The notes: a model not told the origin generated them from the sequence alone. A stretch of 64,000 nucleotides of DNA from Bog-756 sp963727075 (GCA_963727075.1 CAVSET010000005.1:124001-188000); one strand, 5' to 3'. Counted from the stretch's first letter, positions 46,177 through 56,539 are shown. Translations and numbers: made by a program.

Positions 46177-48615
46177 TCAGACTCCAGCCGGCCGGGTGCC
46201 GGTGACGCCGGCTGCCTCGAGGAGAGCCAGGTCCGCGGCAGCGATGCCCAGCTCGTTGAGGACCTCGTCGGTGTGCTGGCCGAGCAGCGGCGCCGGCCGT
46301 CGAAACCACGGTGCGGATCGGGTCGCGTAGCGCATTGGCCAGGCGGGGAAGCGCTTCTGGCCCACGACTGGGTGATGCACGTCCTCCCAGAAGCCTCTGG
46401 CGCTCATCTGTTCGTCGTGGTCGACGTCGTAGGAGTGGATGACCGGTTCAGATCCCACCCCGGCGGCCCTCAGGACAGTCAACAGGTCCTTTTGCGCCTG
46501 CCCGGCGCACCACGAGGCGAGGCCGGCGATCCAGCCGTTCGGTGGCTTCGGAGCGTCCGTCCTCGCCGTCCAGCTCCGGATCGCGGGTCCAGTCCGGAGA
46601 TCCAAGCGCCGTGCGCAGCGACCGCCAAGCCTCGTCCGAGTCGATGTGGAGGGCCACCCACTGGTCGGGCTCGAGGCAGGGGTAGACACCCTGGTGGCCG
46701 CGGCCGGACTGAGCGTTCCCGAGTCGAGTCATGAGGTGCCCGTAGACGGAGTGCTCGAGCACCTGCTCGACAGCGATTGTCGCTGTCATGTCGATCATGG
46801 CCAACTCGATCTGCTGCCCTTCACCGGTCCGATGCCGGTGTTCGAGGGCGGTCAACACTGCGAAGGCCGAGTGCATCCCGGCGAGTGGATCGCAGATGCC
46901 TGGGATCGACGGCAGGCCATCGGCATAGCCGGTGGTCCACGCCAGACCGGATGCCTGCTCCATCGATGCGGCAAACCCGGGGCGGTCCCGCCATGGGCCG
47001 TCCAGGCCGAAGCCGGGCATGCGCATCATGATGATCTGAGGGTTCGTGGCAGACAGGTCCTCGTAGGACAGTCCGAACTGCTCCATGACCCGTGGTGTGA
47101 AATTTTCGACGACCACATCGGATGTGGCGGCGAGACGGAGGGTGATGTCACGGCCGTGGTCATCCGAGAGATCGAGGGTCACGCTCCGCTTGTTCAGGTT
47201 TGCCGACTGGAAGATGGCACCCTGCTCGTACCACTGGTCCACAGAAGGGTCGACCCGTACGCTGAAGCGCATGGGATCAGGGCGACGGGTCGATTCGACC
47301 TTGATGACGTCCGCGCCCAAGGACGCCAGGTACTGGGTACACATGGGTCCGGCCAAATACGCCGTGAAGTCCAGAATCCGAACACCCGCGAGGGGAAGCT
47401 CCTGCGTGGCCGGCCAGCGATGAGTCGTCGGGGAGGAATGGCCGGGCCGTGCTGGCCGAGGGTGGATTCGGCCTCGATCCGGCATGGCCGTCGATTCGTT
47501 CAGCGAGCGTTGGGGCCGCGGTGGGGGTCCCCCGATCGGTCGCACTGGAGAGAAACGGGCTGCGAGGGTGAGGAAACCCGCCGCGAGGGTTTGGTTGGTA
47601 GAGCTGGCGCGCCGCCACGTGGTCAAACCGGGGGAAGTTCTCGCCGTTGCCGATGGGCACGGTGGGGATCCGGTACAGGGATCCCATCTGCACCACGTCG
47701 TCTACGGTGCGCTGGCGCGTCCACTGCTGGATGGCATCCACCACGTCGGGCCGGGCCCGGTTTCGCTGGACGTACAGCGACTCGTCGCTGGCCAGGTCGG
47801 GCCGTTCGATCATGTCAAGGAACGTGTGCCATTGGGCCGTGGTGATCGTCGCCATCCCGACGTAGCCGTCCAGACAGGGTTCGATGCCGGGAACCATCAC
47901 GTAGGTCGGCCGGATCTGCTGGCCTCCGGGCATGCTGGCGGCGACCGAGGGATAGCAGATGAAGGTGACGGCCAGGCACTCGAGTGCCGACACATCGGCG
48001 AGATCGCCCCGCCCGGACCGCCGGCGGGCGGTCGAGCGCACTGAGTGCCCCCACCGCGCCGAAGGTGCCGACCGTCCACTCGGTCATGCCTCCGCCGACG
48101 GCGAGAGGCTCCCGATCGTCCTCTCCGTGACTGTAGAGAGAGCCGGCGAGGGCTTGGAGGAGCAGGTCCGAGGAGTGCTCGCCGCCGCGGGGCCCGCTGA
48201 GGCCGAACGGGGAGAGGCTGACGACGACCAGACGCTCATGGCGTCGAGTCAGGTCCCAGACGTCGACCGCGGTTGTCCGGGGACCGCCCCGATCCCCCAC
48301 CGTGGAGACGATGACGACGTCGGAGTCGGCCGCCAAGTCGTCGTACAGCTGGTCGGCCTCAGCCGACTCGGGATCGATGACGAGGCTCCGTTGCGAGGAG
48401 GCCAGAAATCGGAAGAGCACGCCGTCAGGGTCCCCATCGCTTCCAACCGACTTCGAGGTCGACCACTGTCGCAGACCGTGACCCTCCGGGCCCTCGACCT
48501 TGGTGACCTGGGCGCCAGCGTCGCCGAGCAGCTTGGCGCAGTACGACCCGGCGATGTCGTCGGACAGGTCGAGGACTTGCAGACCGGAGAGGCCCGGCAG
48601 GGGCCCACCGGTCAC
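46177..48615 (-). CDS. Double-domain CaiB/BaiF CoA-transferase, three frameshifts
   Basis: Read from GTG 48615 to 46177 (about 812 codons), the region encodes two class III CoA-transferase domains in one line. Domain 1: LQVLDLSDDIAGSYCAKLLGDAG, then ECLAVTFICYPSVAASM and LDGYVGMATITTAQWHTFL. Domain 2: VRILDFTAYLAGPMCTQYL, MMRMPGFGLDGPWRDRPGFA, LAGMHSAFAVLTALEHR, and the tail RGFWEDVHHPVVG with LGQHTDEVLNELGI. One extra base each at 48007-48010, near 47401 and at 46531-46532 breaks the frame; removing them restores one protein. It would move CoA between carboxylic acids. Two tandem CaiB domains match known fused actinobacterial examples. Confidence 0.8.
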
Positions 48616-48822
48616 GACTCCGTACCGGAACCGAGCAGCACTACGATCACGCCCTTGTCGGCCGCCCCGGGCCCCTGTCCCCTCGGCGTCCGATGCGCTC
48701 CGCGTGGCGCCGTCCCCCCACCTCGCCCTGGTTGGTCCACACCCGACCTTCCGACTCGCCGACAGAACGTGCCTCTGACGAGGTCATTCGTCGGATCTCC
48801 AGCACCGGCAAACTGCGAATGC

Positions 48823-48836
48823 AACAGTACTCTGTT
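48823..48836. promoter_or_regulatory. Candidate operator between CaiB and Rieske genes
   Basis: AACAG-TACT-CTGTT is a perfect inverted repeat in the divergent gap between the double CaiB gene and the Rieske oxygenase gene, 55 bases before the latter's ATG. The size and spacing suit a TetR-family dimer. No regulator gene is found next to it. Confidence 0.4.
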
Positions 48837-48890
48837 ACGTTGAAATGACGATGGAGAACGCCCCTGGGGGGGACGGGGGAGGTGAGGCCC

Positions 48891-50217
48891 ATGGTCATGA
48901 CAATTGCCCGAGACGGAGCGTTGGTCGAGTCCACTGAGCAGCACATCGTCCCGAAGGATCGCTACGTCTCCCAGGACTTCTTCGATCTGGAGATGGACCG
49001 CCTCTGGCCTCGGGTGTGGCAGGTGGCGTGCCGTGAAGAAGAGGTCCCCAGGGTGGGGGATTTTCTCGAATACGTCATCGGTGACCAGTCGATCCTGGTG
49101 ACCCGCAGCGAACCCGACACCATCCGCGCCTTCTACAACACCTGCCCACACCGCGGCACCCGACTGGCCGCCGGTGTTGGGAACTTCGCCACCGGGGAGA
49201 TCCGGTGCCGGTACCACGCCTGGCGATTCGAACTGGACGGAACGAATAAGGAAGTCGTGGACCGCGCCGACTTCCCTCCCTCGATGACCGATGTCGACGT
49301 GTGCCTCAACCAGATCCAGGTCGGTCGCTGGGGGGGCTTCGTCTTCATCAACATGGACCCCCACTGCGAGTCACTCGAGTCGTTCCTCGGTCCCCTGCCG
49401 GGGCTCCTCGAGCCCTACCGCTTCGAGAAGATGCGGTTCCGGTCCTACCGATCGGTGATCCTTCCGGCCAACTGGAAGTCCGTCCTTGACGCCTTCAACG
49501 AGAGCTACCACGTCCAAGGCACCCACCCACAGCTGCTCCGATGGTCCGACGACACGGCGATTCGGTACGGACCACTCGGCAAGCACAACCACATGGGGAA
49601 CATGGGAGAGATCAAGCGGGAGATCAGACCCAGTCCCCGGCTGGGACTGCAGCCGGGGGACTATGACGAGCGCGAGCTGCTCGCTGTCATGCTCGACGAG
49701 CTCAGTGGCCTGTTCCTCAAGGAGGAACGCCAGAGGATCCAGGAGCTGAAGAACGAGCCACTCCCCGAAGGCAAGACGGCAATGGACGTGTACAACGAGC
49801 TTCGGGTGCAGATGCTGCGGAGCAAGGGGAGCGACGTGAGTGACCTGACGGATGAGCAGCTCCTCAGCTCCGACGATGTCCACTTCTTTCCCAATGTGGT
49901 GGGTCCCATCTACCCGGGCAGCACCACTCTGTTCCGGGTCCGGCCGAACGGATTGGACCCCGATAGTTCGGTCAAGGACCTGTGGACGTTGGAGTGGGTG
50001 CCGCCCGACGACCAGCGGGAGATGTGTGAGCGCAAGTTCTACCCGGATTGGACAGAGAAGGACTGGGGACTCGTGACCAATCAGGACTACGCCAACATGG
50101 CCCATGTGCAGGCGGGCATGAAGTCGACGAGGATGCCGCGGGCTGCAGCTGAACCCCAGACAGGAGCACAACGTGATCCACATGCACGAAGTGATCGACG
50201 AGTATCTCTGCTCCTAG
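48891..50217 (+). CDS. Rieske oxygenase large subunit, one frameshift
   Basis: About 440 residues. GGGGGAGG precedes the ATG at 48891. The Rieske [2Fe-2S] ligands are CPHRG (near residue 85) and CRYHAW (near 105). The catalytic domain has NWKSVLDAFNESYHVQGTH with the His pair for the mononuclear iron. Near the end the frame breaks: an extra A around 50133 separates the main frame from CRGLQLNPRQEHNV, HMHEVIDEYL and the TAG at 50215. The enzyme should hydroxylate an aromatic, steroid or alkyl substrate using the ferredoxin encoded next. Confidence 0.88.
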
Positions 50218-50289
50218 GCTCTGCGCCGGTTCCGGTACCTACAGTTCGGCCAGCTGGCATGCACGGCCGTTTGACGGGAGCTCAGTCGC

Positions 50290-50622
50290 GTGGTCGTCGT
50301 GGTGACAGTCCACGTCGAGCCTTCGGGTCTGGACGTCGAGGTCGGCCCAGGTCAGAGCGTGATGGGTGCTGCCGAGGACCAGGGTCTCTTCTGGCCGACG
50401 ATCTGCCACGGTCTGGCCGAGTGCCATACGTGCTTCTTCGAGGTGGTGGAGGGGGCGGACCGACTCGAGGCACCGACCGCCGTCGAGGCCGCAGCACTTC
50501 GTCAGTTCGCCGGCCGATCGTGGTACGACGGGAAGGTCATCCGGCTGGCCTGTCAGGCCCGGGTCCGGGGACCGCTGACGATCCGCAAGTCGGGCGTGCG
50601 ACGAACGTCACCGTCATCATGA
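50290..50622 (+). CDS. [2Fe-2S] plant-type ferredoxin
   Basis: A 110-residue ferredoxin with ligands CHGLAECHTC (CxxxxxCxxC) and a fourth Cys in LACQ. It begins with a GTG in VVVVTVHVEPSG, followed by the GQSVMGAAEDQGLFWPTIC strand. It most likely supplies electrons to the Rieske oxygenase 70 bases upstream. No separate reductase gene is visible in the cluster. Confidence 0.9.
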   Translation: MVVVVTVHVEPSGLDVEVGPGQSVMGAAEDQGLFWPTICHGLAECHTCFFEVVEGADRLEAPTAVEAAALRQFAGRSWYDGKVIRLACQARVRGPLTIRKSGVRRTSPSS

Positions 50623-50633
50623 CCGCGAACCGC

Positions 50634-51797
50634 TCAGGTTCGGGATCCGAACGCACCTTGCCTCCGGTACTGCGTGACCTCGTCGGCGTCGAGGCCCCAG
50701 TCCGCCAGGACACTATTTCCAGCGGCCTCGGCTGCCATCGCTGGAGCCGGATGCCTCGGGACCGTGCGGGAGAAGCGCGGCGCCGGAGCAGGCTGCAGTG
50801 TGTCTCCGACCTGCACGAAACTCCCCCGCTGCGAATGGTGGGGGTGGTCGTTCGCCTCCCGTGGCCCGAGGACCGGCGTGAGGCACGCATCGGTGCCGGA
50901 GGCCAGTTCCCCCCACTCGTCGCGTGTTCGGGTGGCGATGGCGGCGGCGATCTGCTGCCGCAAACGAGGCCAGGTCGATCGGTCTCCCTGAGCAGGGAGG
51001 TCGTCCTCACTGAGTCCCAACAACTCGACGAGGGTGGACCAGAACTGGCCCTCGACGGCCCCGACGGCCACCCACTTCCCGTCGGCGGTCTCGTAGGTGT
51101 CGTAGTAGGGAGCACCACCGTCCAGCACATTGGTGCCCCGCTCGTCGGCCCAACGGTGACGGGCCGTCATCTCGAAGAACATGGTGGCCAGCAGGGCACT
51201 TCCGTCGACCATGGCCCCGTCGATGACCTGACCCACACCCGAGGTGCGGGCCTCGAGTATCGCGCAGACCATCCCGAAGGCCAGGAGCATTCCTCCGCCG
51301 CCAAAATCACCCACCAGGTTGAGCGGCGGCACCGGGGGCCCTCCGCGGGGGCCGATCATGCTGAGCACCCCGGACAGCGCGATGTAGTTGATGTCGTGCC
51401 CGGCCATCATCCGCCACGGTCCCTCCTGTCCCCATCCGGTCGCCCGTCCGTAGATCAAGGTCGGTTGCTTTGCAAGGCAGAGCTCCGGCCCGAAGCCGAG
51501 CCGTTCGGCCACCTGGGGCCGGAACGCCTCGATGAGCCCGTCGGCCCGGCCGATCAACTCGAACAGCAGTGCGAGACCCGATTCGGACTTCAGGTCGACT
51601 TCGACGGAGCGTCGGTTGCGGCCAAGGACCCCTCCGTCAGCTGGAGCGCCCGGACGGTCGACTCTCACGACGTCGGCGCCCATATCGGCCAGCATCATGG
51701 CGCAGAACGGACCGGCCCCGAGGCCGGTGACCTCCACGATCCGGAGCCCGGCGAGCGGTCCACCCCCGGTCGTGCCCGACGATTGATCGGTTCCCAT
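50634..51797 (-). CDS. Alpha-methylacyl-CoA racemase-like CaiB family protein
   Basis: 387 residues from ATG 51797 (AAGGGGGA upstream). It matches the alpha-methylacyl-CoA racemase branch of class III CoA-transferases: LRIVEVTGLGAGPFCAMMLADMG, LKSESGLALLFELI, WGQEGPWRMMAGHDINYIALSG and VGDFGGGGMLLAFGM, with the catalytic His/Asp segments present. Such racemases epimerise 2-methylacyl-CoA, as in sterol side-chain degradation. It is divergent from the thiolase-DUF35 operon. Confidence 0.9.
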   Translation of the reverse strand: MGTDQSSGTTGGGPLAGLRIVEVTGLGAGPFCAMMLADMGADVVRVDRPGAPADGGVLGRNRRSVEVDLKSESGLALLFELIGRADGLIEAFRPQVAERLGFGPELCLAKQPTLIYGRATGWGQEGPWRMMAGHDINYIALSGVLSMIGPRGGPPVPPLNLVGDFGGGGMLLAFGMVCAILEARTSGVGQVIDGAMVDGSALLATMFFEMTARHRWADERGTNVLDGGAPYYDTYETADGKWVAVGAVEGQFWSTLVELLGLSEDDLPAQGDRSTWPRLRQQIAAAIATRTRDEWGELASGTDACLTPVLGPREANDHPHHSQRGSFVQVGDTLQPAPAPRFSRTVPRHPAPAMAAEAAGNSVLADWGLDADEVTQYRRQGAFGSRT

Positions 51798-51891
51798 GCG
51801 TCCCCCTTCTGGCGTGCCGTCGGAGGGCTCTACGGTAGCCAGTCCGGGCGGCGCAGACCGGCCTGCCGTATGCGACGAGGAGGGAGTTGTC

Positions 51892-53070
51892 ATGGGATCG
51901 CGTGATCCGGTCATCGTCGGAATCGGGTGGAGCGACTATCCCGTTGCACCGGAACTCGACGCCATGGAGCACCACGCGATGGCCTTTCGCAACGCGCTGG
52001 AGGACTCGGGCCTCGACAAGGGCGATATCGACGGCTACATGTGCGCCGGAACCGGATTCAACAACAGCATCGACGATGCACCCAACATGGCTGAGTACCT
52101 CCGGATCAATCACCGATGGATCGACGGAACGTCGGTAGGGGGATCGACCTTCGAGTTCTACGTTCAGCATGCGGCGGCCGCTATCGAAGCAAATATGTGT
52201 GACGTAGTGCTGGTCACCTACGGCTCGGACATGCTGTCCCGTATGGGGCGCATGCTTGGGACGAGCACCTTCTCGAACACCTCCGCTCGAGTTGCCGGCC
52301 CAACTCAGTTCGAGTGCTCCTGGGGCAACGTACTGGCCGGAAGTTACGCCATGGCTGCCCGACGACACATGCACGAGTTCGGCACCACTTCGGAGCAGCT
52401 GGCGGCGATCGCCGTAGGCGTGCGGGAGTACGCGGTGCTGAACCCACGGGCCCAGTACTCCGACCCCATCACGGTCGACGACGTGCTGTCCTCGCGCATG
52501 ATCGCCGACCCGTTGCACAAGCTCGACTGTTGCGTGGTCTCGGATGGAGGCGGGGCGTTCATCATGACGACCCGGGAGCGAGCCAGAGATCTTCCCAAAT
52601 CCCCGGTGTTCGTCCTCGGCGCTGCCGGGGCCCAAACCCACTGGACGATCAGCCAGATGCCCGATTTCACGACGACGGCGGCGGCCCAATGCGGACCCGA
52701 GGCGTTCAGTCGTGCCGGCATCAGGCCGGAGGACGTCGACACCATCCAGTGCTACGACAGCTTCACCATCACCGTCTTGCTCCTCTTGGAGGGCATGGGG
52801 TTCTGCCGGAGAGGTGAAGGTGGCCCCTTTGTGGAGACCGGAGTACTCCGACGCGGCGGACGCCATCCGCTCAACACGGACGGTGGTGGGCTGTCGGCCT
52901 GCCACCCGGGCATGCGGGGTGTCTTTCTGATCAACGAAGCGGTCCGTCAACTCCGTGGTGATGGGGGAGAGGCTCAGGTGCCCGATGCCGAGCTGGCCGT
53001 GGCGTGCGGATCAGGTGGCTATCTGTCGACCATGGCAACGGTCATACTCGGGAAGGAAGGCCGGTCGTGA
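51892..53070 (+). CDS. Thiolase-like protein (lipid-transfer/aldolase type)
   Basis: 392 residues from ATG 51892 (AGGAGGGAG upstream). It has the thiolase fold: PVIVGIGWSDYP, YVQHAAAAIEANMCDVVLV, CCVVSDGGGAFIM, GGGLSACHPGMRGVFLINEA and CGSGGYLSTMATVIL. The position of the N-terminal nucleophile Cys reads SVGGSTFEF, with no Cys. The absence of this Cys and the DUF35 partner match Ltp2-type retro-aldolases of sterol side-chain degradation rather than a true thiolase. Its stop overlaps the DUF35 start (GTGA). Confidence 0.88.
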   Translation: MGSRDPVIVGIGWSDYPVAPELDAMEHHAMAFRNALEDSGLDKGDIDGYMCAGTGFNNSIDDAPNMAEYLRINHRWIDGTSVGGSTFEFYVQHAAAAIEANMCDVVLVTYGSDMLSRMGRMLGTSTFSNTSARVAGPTQFECSWGNVLAGSYAMAARRHMHEFGTTSEQLAAIAVGVREYAVLNPRAQYSDPITVDDVLSSRMIADPLHKLDCCVVSDGGGAFIMTTRERARDLPKSPVFVLGAAGAQTHWTISQMPDFTTTAAAQCGPEAFSRAGIRPEDVDTIQCYDSFTITVLLLLEGMGFCRRGEGGPFVETGVLRRGGRHPLNTDGGGLSACHPGMRGVFLINEAVRQLRGDGGEAQVPDAELAVACGSGGYLSTMATVILGKEGRS

Positions 53071-53498
53071 ACATCGGAGAGATTGCCGCAACCCTCGGCC
53101 TCCGGGCGCTGCCCCAACCCGACCATGCCTCAGAGCACTACTGGCGAAGTGCAGCGGACGGCACACTGGTCCTCCAGCGATGCACCGACTGCCACCAGTT
53201 CCAGTTCTACCCCCGCGCCCTGTGTGCATCGTGCGCCGGGGAGACCGAGTGGGTGGAGGCATCGGGGAGCGGCACGCTGTATACCTACACGGTCATCCGG
53301 CAGAACCGGTCTGGGGCCTTCTCGGCACTTTCGCCCTACGCCGTGGGGATGGTGGAACTCGACGAGGGGGTGAGGATGATGTCCAACATCGTGGACTGCG
53401 AAATTGAGGACCTGTCCGTGGGCATGGCCCTCGAGGTTGTCCTGCTGAAGGCGGCGGAGGACGTCGGGCTCCCATTCTGGCGACCCCGCGCCAGCTGA
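53067..53498 (+). CDS. DUF35 OB-fold/zinc-ribbon partner
   Basis: A 143-residue protein from GTG 53067, overlapping the thiolase stop by four bases. It has the DUF35 layout: helix HASEHYWRSAADG, zinc ribbon CTDCHQFQFYPRALCASC (two CxxC), then an OB-fold (TLYTYTVIRQNRSGAF, PYAVGMVELDEGVRM). DUF35 proteins form a complex with Ltp2-type thiolases and bind acyl-CoA. Confidence 0.92.
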   Translation: MNIGEIAATLGLRALPQPDHASEHYWRSAADGTLVLQRCTDCHQFQFYPRALCASCAGETEWVEASGSGTLYTYTVIRQNRSGAFSALSPYAVGMVELDEGVRMMSNIVDCEIEDLSVGMALEVVLLKAAEDVGLPFWRPRAS

Positions 53499-53511
53499 GG
53501 AGGTAGAGACC

Positions 53512-54716
53512 ATGGACTTCGACGACACCCCAGAGGAAGCAGCCTTCCGTGAGGAGGCTCGACGTTGGCTGCGGGAGAACGCCAAGGAGAAGGATCCCGG
53601 TCAGCTGTCCACCTCCCACAGTTTCTACGATTTCGATGACGTCTTCGTCAGGGAAGGGCAAGATCTGGCAGCGTCGTCTGTTCGACGGCGGATGGGCCGG
53701 AATCACGTGGCCCGTCGAGTTCGGCGGTCGGGGTGGCGACGTCATCCAGTCGATGATCTTCCGTCAGGAGGAGGCCCGATTCGACGTGACCAGCGGGCTG
53801 TTCGCTGTCGCCATCGGGATGGCCGGTCCGACGATCATCGGGCACGGCACCGATGAGCAGCGGGCCCGGTATCTCCCCGCCATGCTCCGGGGGGAGGAGA
53901 TCTGGTGCCAGCTGTTCAGTGAGCCGGGCGCGGGGTCGGATCTCGCCGGCCTGACGACCCGCGCGGAACGAGACGGGGACGAGTGGGTCGTCAACGGCCA
54001 GAAGGTGTGGAGTTCGGGCGCCCACCGCGCCGATCATGGGGATCCTTCTGGCCCGGACCGATGGCGATGCTCCCAAGCACCGGGGCATCACGTTCTTCAT
54101 CCTCGACATGGACTCACCCGGCATCGAGGTGCGCCCGCTTCGACAGATGACCGGTGGGGCGACCTTCAACGAGGTGTTCTTCACCGATGTCCGGGTGCCG
54201 GTGGCCAACGTCGTCGGCGAGGTGAACGGTGGATGGCGGGCCACGATGACCACCCTCGCCAACGAGCGGAATCTGAGCGGCGGGGTGTCGACCTTCGCCC
54301 AGGTCCTGAAACTGGCCCAGGAGCGTGGTTGCACCCACGATCCACTCATCCGGCAGCGGCTGGCCCGCTGCTACATCCGTGGGCAGATCATGCGCTATCT
54401 GGGCTTCCGGGCCCAGACTGCCGTGAGCAGGGGGCTGTCCACTTCGGAGTCCATGATCCTCAAGCTGTTCAACTCCGAGATGGCCACCGACCTGGCCGAG
54501 CTGACAGTGGACATCCAGGGACTCCGCGGAACCCTGGTCGGCGAGGACACCCCGGAGCACGGCTATTGGCAGCAGCAGTTCCTCAGCTCGCCCTCGCTCC
54601 GGATCGCTGCTGGAAGCGACGAGATCCAGCGCAACGTCATCGGCGAGCGAGCTCTCGGGCTTTCGCACGATATTCGGGTCGATAGGGATGTGCCATTTCG
54701 GGATCTGACTCGTTGA
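53512..54716 (+). CDS. Acyl-CoA dehydrogenase, two frameshifts
   Basis: About 400 residues spread over three frames: TPEEAAFREEARRWLRENA and FVRE in the first; IWQRRLFDGGWAGITWPVE, LFSEPGAGSDLAG and GQKVWSSG in the second; MGILLARTDGDAPKHRGITF, GVSTFAQVLKLA and AAGSDEIQRNVIGERALGL in the third. Removing one base in 53656-53658 and one near 54034 gives a continuous FadE-like flavoprotein. It desaturates acyl-CoA at C2-C3. Sits between the DUF35 and acyl-CoA synthetase genes in one operon; the start follows GGAGG. Confidence 0.85.
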
Positions 54717-54738
54717 GGACCGCAGCCGCTGGGAGGGC

Positions 54739-56400
54739 GTGACATTGGAGTTCAATCTGGCTGATCTGTTCGAGAGCGTCGCGGTCCGCGTTCCGGAACG
54801 CGACGCCGTGGCCTGGCGGGACACCAGGCTGACCTACGCTGAGCTCGATCAACGGGGCAACCAGCTCGCTCACGGCCTGGAGGCCCTGGGAATCCATACC
54901 GATGACCACGTCGGGGTGTACATGTTCAGCCGCCCCGAATACCTCGAGACCATGGTGGCGTCGTACAAGGTCCGGGCGGTACCCATCAATGTCAACTACC
55001 GCTATGTGGGCGAAGAGCTCGCCTACCTGTTCGCCAACGCCGAGCTCAGGGCACTGGTGCTCGAGGAAACCTTCGCTCCAGTGGTGGCATCGATCCGAGG
55101 GCAACTCCCCGATCTAGAGCACTTCATTGTCGTTGCCGACGGGTCCGACGGAGCCGACGCCCTGCCCGACGCCCATGCATACGAGGACCTTCTCGCGGCA
55201 CAAGCCCCTTCGGCGGGATTCGGACCCCGGTCCGGCGACGATGTGTATATCGCCTATACGGGTGGGACGACCGGCCAGCCCAAAGGGGTCCTCTGGCGAC
55301 ATGAGGACATCTTCTTCGCCACAATGACGCCCGGGGTCGTGGTGACGCGGCCCGAAGATGTCGCTGATAACGCCGTGCTGCCTGTCCACCCCCGACTGCA
55401 GCCGTTGGCCGACCAAGGTGTCGCCGTGCCTGACATCTTCATCTCGTATGCCCTCGGCCCGCTCATGCATGTGAGCGGGCACTGGTCGGCGTGGGGTGCG
55501 ATTCTCAGTGGCGGCCGGTCGGTGATCCATCCCAGTCGGACCATGGATGCCGACACCGTGCTCCAGACCATCGAGGGTGAGCGGGCGACGATGCTCACGA
55601 TCGTCGGTGACTCGATGGGCAGACCGATCGTCGAGGCGATCGAGGAGCACCCCGGTCGCCGCCGACTCGACTCGGTGCTCATGCTGGGATCGGGCGGAAG
55701 CATCATGTCGGCCGACGTCAAGGACCGACTGTTTACCGGCTTTCCCTCGGCCATGGTGCTCACCGAAGCGATCGGATCGTCGGAGTCGCCCGCCCAGGCC
55801 GTGTCCGTCACCGTACGGGGTCAGGGGGCGGGGCAGACGCTTCGGTTCAGTGCAAGCGACCGGACCGCCGTGTTCGACGATGACTTCCGACCGGTCACCC
55901 CGGGTTCTGGCGCCGTGGGCAGGTTGGCCACCAAGGGAAGGGTGCCAGTCGGCTACTTCCACGATCCTGAGAAGTCGGCCGCCACCTTCGTGTCGGTGGA
56001 CGGTGCTCGGTGGGCACTCCCAGGAGACATGGCCACCATGGAGGCCGACGGCACGATCCAGCTGCTCGGGCGGGGCACGATGTGCATCAACACGGGGGGT
56101 GAGAAGGTCTACCCCGAAGAGGTCGAGGCTGTGCTCAAAGCCCACCCAGCCATCGTCGACGCGGTGGTCGTCGGCGTCCCTGACCGTCGGTTCGGTGAAC
56201 GGGTGGCTGCCGTCATCCAACCCGTGTCCAGCACGTCCGTGCCGAGCACTGAAACGCTCCAAGCCCATTGTCGTGAGCATCTGGCGGGCCACAAGGTTCC
56301 CCGCCAGATATCCGTTGTCGAGGAGGTCCCCCGTTCCCCATCGGGAAAGGCGGATTATCCGTGGGCCAAGCTGGTTGCTCAAGGACTCGAGACCAAGTAG
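54739..56400 (+). CDS. Acyl-CoA synthetase (AMP-dependent)
   Basis: A 553-residue adenylate-forming ligase from GTG 54739 (GGGAGG upstream). Motifs: YIAYTGGTTGQPKGVLWRHED (P-loop, near residue 173), then a GVLW loop, MLGSGGSIMS, GSVxRL-like GRLATKGRVPVGY, the hinge LLGRGTMCINTGGEKVYPEEVE and the final catalytic Lys in PRSPSGKADY. It activates a carboxylic acid as an acyl-CoA and so feeds the operon. The 440 bases downstream hold only hairpin repeats (56540-56636). Confidence 0.93.
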   Translation: MTLEFNLADLFESVAVRVPERDAVAWRDTRLTYAELDQRGNQLAHGLEALGIHTDDHVGVYMFSRPEYLETMVASYKVRAVPINVNYRYVGEELAYLFANAELRALVLEETFAPVVASIRGQLPDLEHFIVVADGSDGADALPDAHAYEDLLAAQAPSAGFGPRSGDDVYIAYTGGTTGQPKGVLWRHEDIFFATMTPGVVVTRPEDVADNAVLPVHPRLQPLADQGVAVPDIFISYALGPLMHVSGHWSAWGAILSGGRSVIHPSRTMDADTVLQTIEGERATMLTIVGDSMGRPIVEAIEEHPGRRRLDSVLMLGSGGSIMSADVKDRLFTGFPSAMVLTEAIGSSESPAQAVSVTVRGQGAGQTLRFSASDRTAVFDDDFRPVTPGSGAVGRLATKGRVPVGYFHDPEKSAATFVSVDGARWALPGDMATMEADGTIQLLGRGTMCINTGGEKVYPEEVEAVLKAHPAIVDAVVVGVPDRRFGERVAAVIQPVSSTSVPSTETLQAHCREHLAGHKVPRQISVVEEVPRSPSGKADYPWAKLVAQGLETK

Positions 56401-56539
56401 CACAAGGGGTTCGACAGATGTCGGTCGGGACACCCGGACACGCCATCGACCGGAGTGAGCCAGGGCGGAGGCCCGGCCATTCACGGGGGAGGGGAGGCGC
56501 GGCGACGCTTTCCTGGGTTGGCACCTCGGTGGTATGTAC

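Noticed and set aside
50218..51905. A 1007-codon open frame continuing from the Rieske gene to 51905
   Set aside because: After the extra base near 50133 the frame reads antisense of the racemase gene. It is a by-product of the frameshift, not a fusion protein.
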